Assembly: GCA_023228465.1 (NCBI GenBank)
Contig: JALOBC010000002.1
Coordinates: 1-64,000 of the forward strand
Direction: 5' to 3'
Origin: Dokdonella sp.
GTDB lineage: Bacteria > Pseudomonadota > Gammaproteobacteria > Xanthomonadales > Rhodanobacteraceae
Length of the DNA: 64,000 nt
The notes under the pieces are model-generated. The model made no database searches, was not told the origin of the DNA, and saw nothing but the letters and a program-made list of their open reading frames with translations. Of this stretch, positions 59,956 through 64,000 are shown piece after piece. Within the stretch, counting starts at the first letter, position 1; each line of letters begins with the position of its first letter. The position numbers and the translations under genes were made by a program.

Positions 59956-61302
59956 ATGTACGTTTTCCTGCTTTCCGCGCCGATCATCGACCGGCGTGTG
60001 CGACCTGTCCACCGAAGGGCGGCTGCGCTTGCGGTCGCCCTTGCCTGCCTGCTGACCGGCGTCTCCGCGCTGGCCGCGGGCGGCTCGGGCCTGAGCTTCG
60101 ACGAAGCCGTCCATGGCGCCGCCGAACGTGCACCGCTGGTGATCGCGCGGCACGCGGCGGGCGTCGCCGCCGTCGAGGAAGTGGCGCGTGCCGATGCGCT
60201 GCCCGATCCGCGGCTCGGTTTCGGCATCCAGAGCCTTCCCGTCGGAGGTCCCCATGCCTGGTCGCTGACCGAGGACGGCATGACCATGCGCCAGGTCGGC
60301 ATCACCCAGGATCTGCCCTCGCGCGCCAAGCGCCAGGCGCGCCGCGAATCGGCCGAGGCGCGGGTGGCCGAGGCCGAGGCCGAAAGCATCGCAACGGTGC
60401 TGGATGTGCAGCGCGCCGCCGCCAGGGCGTGGATTGATCTGTGGGCCGCCAGCCGCGAACGCGAGCTGCTCGAGGCGTTGCGCGAAGAATCCGCACTTTC
60501 GCTCGCTGCCACGCGGGCGCGGCTGTCCGGCGGCGGCGGCTCGGCGAGCGATGTGCTCGCCGTGCGCGCAAGCGACCTTGAACTCGCCAACCGGCTCGAC
60601 GCGGCCGCGGCGCGCATCGAACAGGCACGCGCCAGGCTCGCACGCTGGCTCGGCGAGAGCATTCCGCCCCGCGTTGCCGAGCCACCGGATTTCGCCACGC
60701 CGCCGGCAGAGGAGGCAGTGCTGGTCGAGCGCCTCGACCAGCAGGGGCCCTTGCTGGCCTGGGCTGCGCGCGAAGCCGCTGCCGAAGCCGCCGTGGAACT
60801 GGCGCGGGCCGAGAAGAACCCGGACTGGAGCATCGGCGGGGGTTTCGCCAAGCGCGGGGCGGGTGACTCCAACGTGATCTGGATGGAAGTCAGCGTCGCG
60901 CTGCCGCTCTTCCCGGGCAACCGGCAGGATCGCGGCATCAGTGCCCGGGCGGCGGATCTCGAGGCGCTGCGCGCGCGCCGCGACGACGCCCGGCGCCAGC
61001 AGGTCGAAGCGATCCGCAGCGGTTTCGCCACGTGGGCCGGCTACGGCCGCCAGGTTGCGCGCTATCGCGACGCGCTGTTGCCGCTGGCGGGCGACCGCAC
61101 GCGCACGGCGCTGGCCGCCTACTCCGGCGGCGCCTCGCTGCAGGGCTGGCTCGACGCACGCCGCGACGCGATCGACACGCGCATCGACTATGCCGCGGCG
61201 CTGGCCGCCTGGGGCGAGGCCTGGGCCGGACTGGCTTTCCTGCTGCCCGATCCCGCACTGCGTCCCTCGCCCGCCCCGCTTGCCATGGAGCTGTCCCGAT
61301 GA
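59956..61302 (+). CDS. TolC-family outer-membrane channel (CusC/CzcC-like)
   Basis: The 448-residue protein has a signal peptide (about 1-36). Two long helical repeats follow, with LPDPRLGFGIQSLP, GITQDLPSRAKRQARRESAEAR, ARAEKNPDWSIGGGFAKRG and VSVALPLFPGNRQDRGI. This is the pattern of the heavy-metal subset of TolC proteins, including PLFPGNRQ. It forms the outer-membrane exit of the efflux pump. CGGAG lies before the ATG at 59956. Its stop overlaps the adaptor gene (ATGA). Confidence 0.88.
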   Translation: MYVFLLSAPIIDRRVRPVHRRAAALAVALACLLTGVSALAAGGSGLSFDEAVHGAAERAPLVIARHAAGVAAVEEVARADALPDPRLGFGIQSLPVGGPHAWSLTEDGMTMRQVGITQDLPSRAKRQARRESAEARVAEAEAESIATVLDVQRAAARAWIDLWAASRERELLEALREESALSLAATRARLSGGGGSASDVLAVRASDLELANRLDAAAARIEQARARLARWLGESIPPRVAEPPDFATPPAEEAVLVERLDQQGPLLAWAAREAAAEAAVELARAEKNPDWSIGGGFAKRGAGDSNVIWMEVSVALPLFPGNRQDRGISARAADLEALRARRDDARRQQVEAIRSGFATWAGYGRQVARYRDALLPLAGDRTRTALAAYSGGASLQGWLDARRDAIDTRIDYAAALAAWGEAWAGLAFLLPDPALRPSPAPLAMELSR

Positions 61303-62744
61303 TCCGCCTGAACAGTATTGCCGTCCGCATCGCGGCCGGCGTGGTCGCCGCGGCGCTCATCGCCGCCTTCGCCTACTGGCTCGGCTCGCGCCAGGCCGGC
61401 CCCGGCACTGGCCCCGGCAACGCCGAGGGCAAGCCGGAGATCCTCTACTGGTACGACCCGATGGTGCCCGATACGCATTTCGACAAGCCGGGCAAGTCGC
61501 CGTTCATGGACATGCAACTGGTACCCAAATACGCCGCCGGCGCCGGCGCGGACGATGCGGACATCGTCCGCGTGCCGGCGGCGACCCTGCAGAACGTGGG
61601 CGTGCGCACCGCGCGCGTCGAGCCGGGGCACCTGTCTGCGGAGATCACCGTTCCCGGCAGCATCGCCTGGGACCTGCGCCTTGCACACACCGTCAGCGCG
61701 CGCACCGATGGCGTGATCGCGCGGCTGCTGGTGCGCGCGCCCTATGAACCGGTGCAGGCGGGGCAGCCGCTGGCCGAGGTGCTGGCACCGGAATGGAGCG
61801 CGGCGGCGCAGGAATATCTTGCCCTCGGCCGCGCCGAATCGGCCGACGCCCGCGCCTTGCGCGCGGCGGCGCGCAACCGCCTGCTCGTGCTGGGCATGGA
61901 CGAGGCGCAGATCCGCAGCCTCGGCAGCGGCAACCCGCGCCTGCTCCTGCGCGCGCCGGTCGATGGCGTGGTCGGCACGCTGGACGTGCGCGAGGGCCAG
62001 CGTGTCCAGGCCGGCATGCCGCTGCTGACGATCACCGGCCTGGACAGCGTCTGGCTGGAGGCGGCAATCCCGCAGGCACAGGCCGAGGGAATCGGGCCGG
62101 GCACGCCGGCGAAGGTCAGCGTCAGCGCGCTTCCCGGCGAGACATTCGAAGGCCATGTCGAAGCGCTGTTGCCGGACATCGATGCCGCGACGCGCACCCA
62201 GCGGGCGCGCGTGGTGCTCGACAATCCGGCGCACCGCCTGGCGCCGGGCATGTATGCGGAGGTGACGTTTTCCGGAGCCGCCGGCCCGGCACATCCGCTG
62301 CTGCCGGACGAAGCGCTGATCACCACCGGCGCCGACGCGCGCGTGATCGTCGCCGAAGGCGAGGGGCGGTTCCGGCCGGTGCGCGTGACGACCGGCCGCT
62401 CCGCGGGCGGCAGGACGGAAATCCTGCACGGCCTGCACGGCGGCGAACGCGTGGTCGTCTCGGGCCAGTTCATGATCGATTCGGAGGCAAGCCTCAGCGG
62501 CGCGCTGGAGCGCCTGTCGCCGCCCACCGATGCGGCGCATGCGGAGTCCCACGATCAGCACATGCACATGCCTGCCGATACGCCGGCCGAGGGCAAGGGC
62601 CACTCGAACGCGGATGCCCCGGCCACGCACGCCGATCACGTCCACGAGCCGGCGCCGCCGGCGCACGACGGTGCCCATCCCCCACCGGCGCATGCTCCCG
62701 AGGAGACGTCCGGCCACGATCATCCGCAGGGATCCGGGCCATGA
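61299..62744 (+). CDS. Efflux RND periplasmic adaptor with heavy-metal-binding domain (CusB-like)
   Basis: The 481-residue protein has one membrane anchor (about 9-29) and a heavy-metal-binding domain ([20 protein letters not shown], about 47-67, then [11 protein letters not shown]). Membrane-fusion domains follow, with [42 protein letters not shown] and [21 protein letters not shown] His-rich tail (about 415-481; [27 protein letters not shown]) ends the protein. The Met and metal-binding domains point to Cu+/Ag+. It overlaps the genes on both sides by ATGA, so tolC-like, cusB and cusA are co-translated. Confidence 0.92.
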   Translation: MIRLNSIAVRIAAGVVAAALIAAFAYWLGSRQAGPGTGPGNAEGKPEILYWYDPMVPDTHFDKPGKSPFMDMQLVPKYAAGAGADDADIVRVPAATLQNVGVRTARVEPGHLSAEITVPGSIAWDLRLAHTVSARTDGVIARLLVRAPYEPVQAGQPLAEVLAPEWSAAAQEYLALGRAESADARALRAAARNRLLVLGMDEAQIRSLGSGNPRLLLRAPVDGVVGTLDVREGQRVQAGMPLLTITGLDSVWLEAAIPQAQAEGIGPGTPAKVSVSALPGETFEGHVEALLPDIDAATRTQRARVVLDNPAHRLAPGMYAEVTFSGAAGPAHPLLPDEALITTGADARVIVAEGEGRFRPVRVTTGRSAGGRTEILHGLHGGERVVVSGQFMIDSEASLSGALERLSPPTDAAHAESHDQHMHMPADTPAEGKGHSNADAPATHADHVHEPAPPAHDGAHPPPAHAPEETSGHDHPQGSGP

Positions 62745-64000
62745 TCGCGCGCCTCATCCACTGGTCGATCGGCAACCGCTTCCTGGTCCTGCTCGGCGCC
62801 GTGCTGCTGGCGATCGGCGGCGTCCTCTCGCTGGCACGCACGCCGCTGGATGCCTTGCCGGATCTGTCCGACACCCAGGTGATCCTGCGCACCAGCTGGC
62901 CGGGGCAGTCGCCGCAGATCGTCGAGGACCAGGTCACCTATCCGCTGGCGACCACGATGATGTCGGTGCCCGGCGCGACCACGGTGCGCGCCTTCTCGTT
63001 CTTCGGCGATTCGTTCGTGTACGTGCTGTTCGAGGACGGCACCGATCCGTACTGGGCGCGCTCGCGGGTGCTCGAATATCTCAGCCAGGTGCGCGACAGG
63101 CTGCCCGAGGGGGTGAGTCCCGCGCTGGGTCCGGACGCCACCGGCGTCGGCTGGATCTACGAGTATGCGCTGGTCGACCGCAGCGGCCGTCACGACCTTG
63201 GCGAACTGCGTGCGCTGCAGGACTGGTTCCTGCGCTACCGGCTGAAGACCGTGCCCGATGTCGCCGAAGTCGCCAGTATCGGCGGCATGGTGCGCGCCTG
63301 GCAGGTGATCGTCGATCCGCAGGCGCTGGCCGCGCGCGGCCTGACCGTGCAGCAGGTGGAGGCCGCGATCCGCGATGCCAACGGTGCCAGCGGCGGCTCC
63401 GTCATCGAGCAGGGCGAGGCGGAACTGATGGTGCGCAGCGTCGGCTACCTCACCTCGCTGGAAGACTTCGAGTCGGTGCCGGTCAGGACTGGCGCCGATG
63501 GCGTGCCGGTCCTGCTGCGCGACGTGGCCGAGATCCGACGCGGCCCGACGCTGCGGCGCGGCATCGCCGAACTCGATGGCGAGGGCGAGGTGGCCGGCGG
63601 CGTGATCGTCCTGCGCTCGGGCAAGAATGCGCTGACCGCGATCGATGCGGTCAAGGCGCGCCTTGCCGAGCTGGAAAAAAGCCTGCCCGAAGGGGTGGAG
63701 ATCGTTTCCACCTACGACCGCTCGCAACTGATCAGGGCGGCGGTCAGCAACCTGTCGTACAAGTTGCTGGAGGAGTTCCTGGTCGTCGCGCTGGTGTGCC
63801 TGCTGTTCCTGTGGCACCTGCGCTCCTCGCTGGTTGCCGTGATCACCTTGCCGCTGGGCGTGCTGGCTGCCTTCATCGTCATGCACTGGCAAGGCGTCAG
63901 CGCCAACCTGATGTCGCTGGGCGGCATCGCGATTGCCATCGGCGCGATGGTCGACGCGTCGATCGTCATGATCGAGAACACCCACAAGCACATCGAAGCC
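62741..64000 (+). CDS. Heavy-metal efflux RND transporter, CusA-like (cut by window edge)
   Basis: The first 420 codons are present and open to the end of the window; full proteins have about 1040 residues. Visible sequences are the first helix ([19 protein letters not shown]), [40 protein letters not shown] and the transmembrane-4 proton relay region [20 protein letters not shown] followed by ENTHKH. The DLSDTQVI sequence is typical of CusA/SilA rather than zinc-cobalt CzcA, so copper or silver export to outside the cell is expected. It overlaps cusB by ATGA. Confidence 0.93.
   Translation, partial: MIARLIHWSIGNRFLVLLGAVLLAIGGVLSLARTPLDALPDLSDTQVILRTSWPGQSPQIVEDQVTYPLATTMMSVPGATTVRAFSFFGDSFVYVLFEDGTDPYWARSRVLEYLSQVRDRLPEGVSPALGPDATGVGWIYEYALVDRSGRHDLGELRALQDWFLRYRLKTVPDVAEVASIGGMVRAWQVIVDPQALAARGLTVQQVEAAIRDANGASGGSVIEQGEAELMVRSVGYLTSLEDFESVPVRTGADGVPVLLRDVAEIRRGPTLRRGIAELDGEGEVAGGVIVLRSGKNALTAIDAVKARLAELEKSLPEGVEIVSTYDRSQLIRAAVSNLSYKLLEEFLVVALVCLLFLWHLRSSLVAVITLPLGVLAAFIVMHWQGVSANLMSLGGIAIAIGAMVDASIVMIENTHKHIEA

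Overview
The window is high-GC DNA (roughly two thirds G+C or more by eye), densely coding, with no rRNA, tRNA, CRISPR array, integrase or transposase that I could find. It looks like the chromosome of a gammaproteobacterium of the order Xanthomonadales (Lysobacteraceae or Rhodanobacteraceae). Pointers are the copL-copA-copB order known from Xanthomonas, an lgt-thyA-folA run facing apaG-apaH, a ftsY / AsmA-like / mutY / yggX block, a DUF6491-type secreted protein, and short palindromic intergenic repeats typical of that group. The taxonomic placement is an inference.

Layout. 1-739: start of a symporter-like sensor kinase cut by the left edge. 818-6015 (minus): MgtE, then an Mla/MCE lipid-transport operon (permease with STAS domain, ATPase, MCE protein, auxiliary lipoprotein). 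6200-12092: ThrE-like exporter, Dps, HrpA helicase. 12122-17223: secreted PHB/PHA depolymerase-like enzyme, TonB-dependent receptor and a divergent GntP permease. 17230-23919: YyaL-type thioredoxin-fold protein, lgt-thyA-folA (stop/start overlaps), apaG-apaH, and a small secreted protein. 23653-28694: mutY read straight into yggX, an AsmA-like protein and ftsY on the minus strand; rsmD, coaD and a lipoprotein on the plus strand. 28715-36293: gamma-glutamyltransferase, metallo-beta-lactamase-fold hydrolase, TMEM43-like protein, MAPEG protein, Nudix hydrolase, a secreted propeller protein, a 5'-3' exonuclease and a nitroreductase. 36400-39802: proton-translocating transhydrogenase in three genes, interrupted by a small orphan ORF, AT-richer DNA and a stack of palindromic repeats.

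40135-51350 is the most striking metabolic block: zwf, a HAD phosphatase, tal, pgi, pgm, phosphoketolase (xfp), tkt and a DUF2945 protein, all on the plus strand with gaps of -7 to +20 bases and closed by a 15-bp terminator hairpin. These enzymes interconvert glucose-1-P, glucose-6-P, fructose-6-P and pentose phosphates and feed acetyl phosphate formation, as in the bifid shunt. Neither gnd nor pgl is in the block. The transhydrogenase just upstream could balance the NADPH made by Zwf.

51418-64000 is a copper/silver resistance island in two divergent arms. The minus arm carries copL, copA, copB, an NTF2-like secreted protein, a DUF411 protein and a copper P-type ATPase. The plus arm carries a cytochrome c, a small Cys/His/Met-containing secreted protein, and a CusCBA-type efflux system whose RND pump is cut by the right edge. 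Several of these proteins carry unusual His/Met/Asp-rich repeats or tails.
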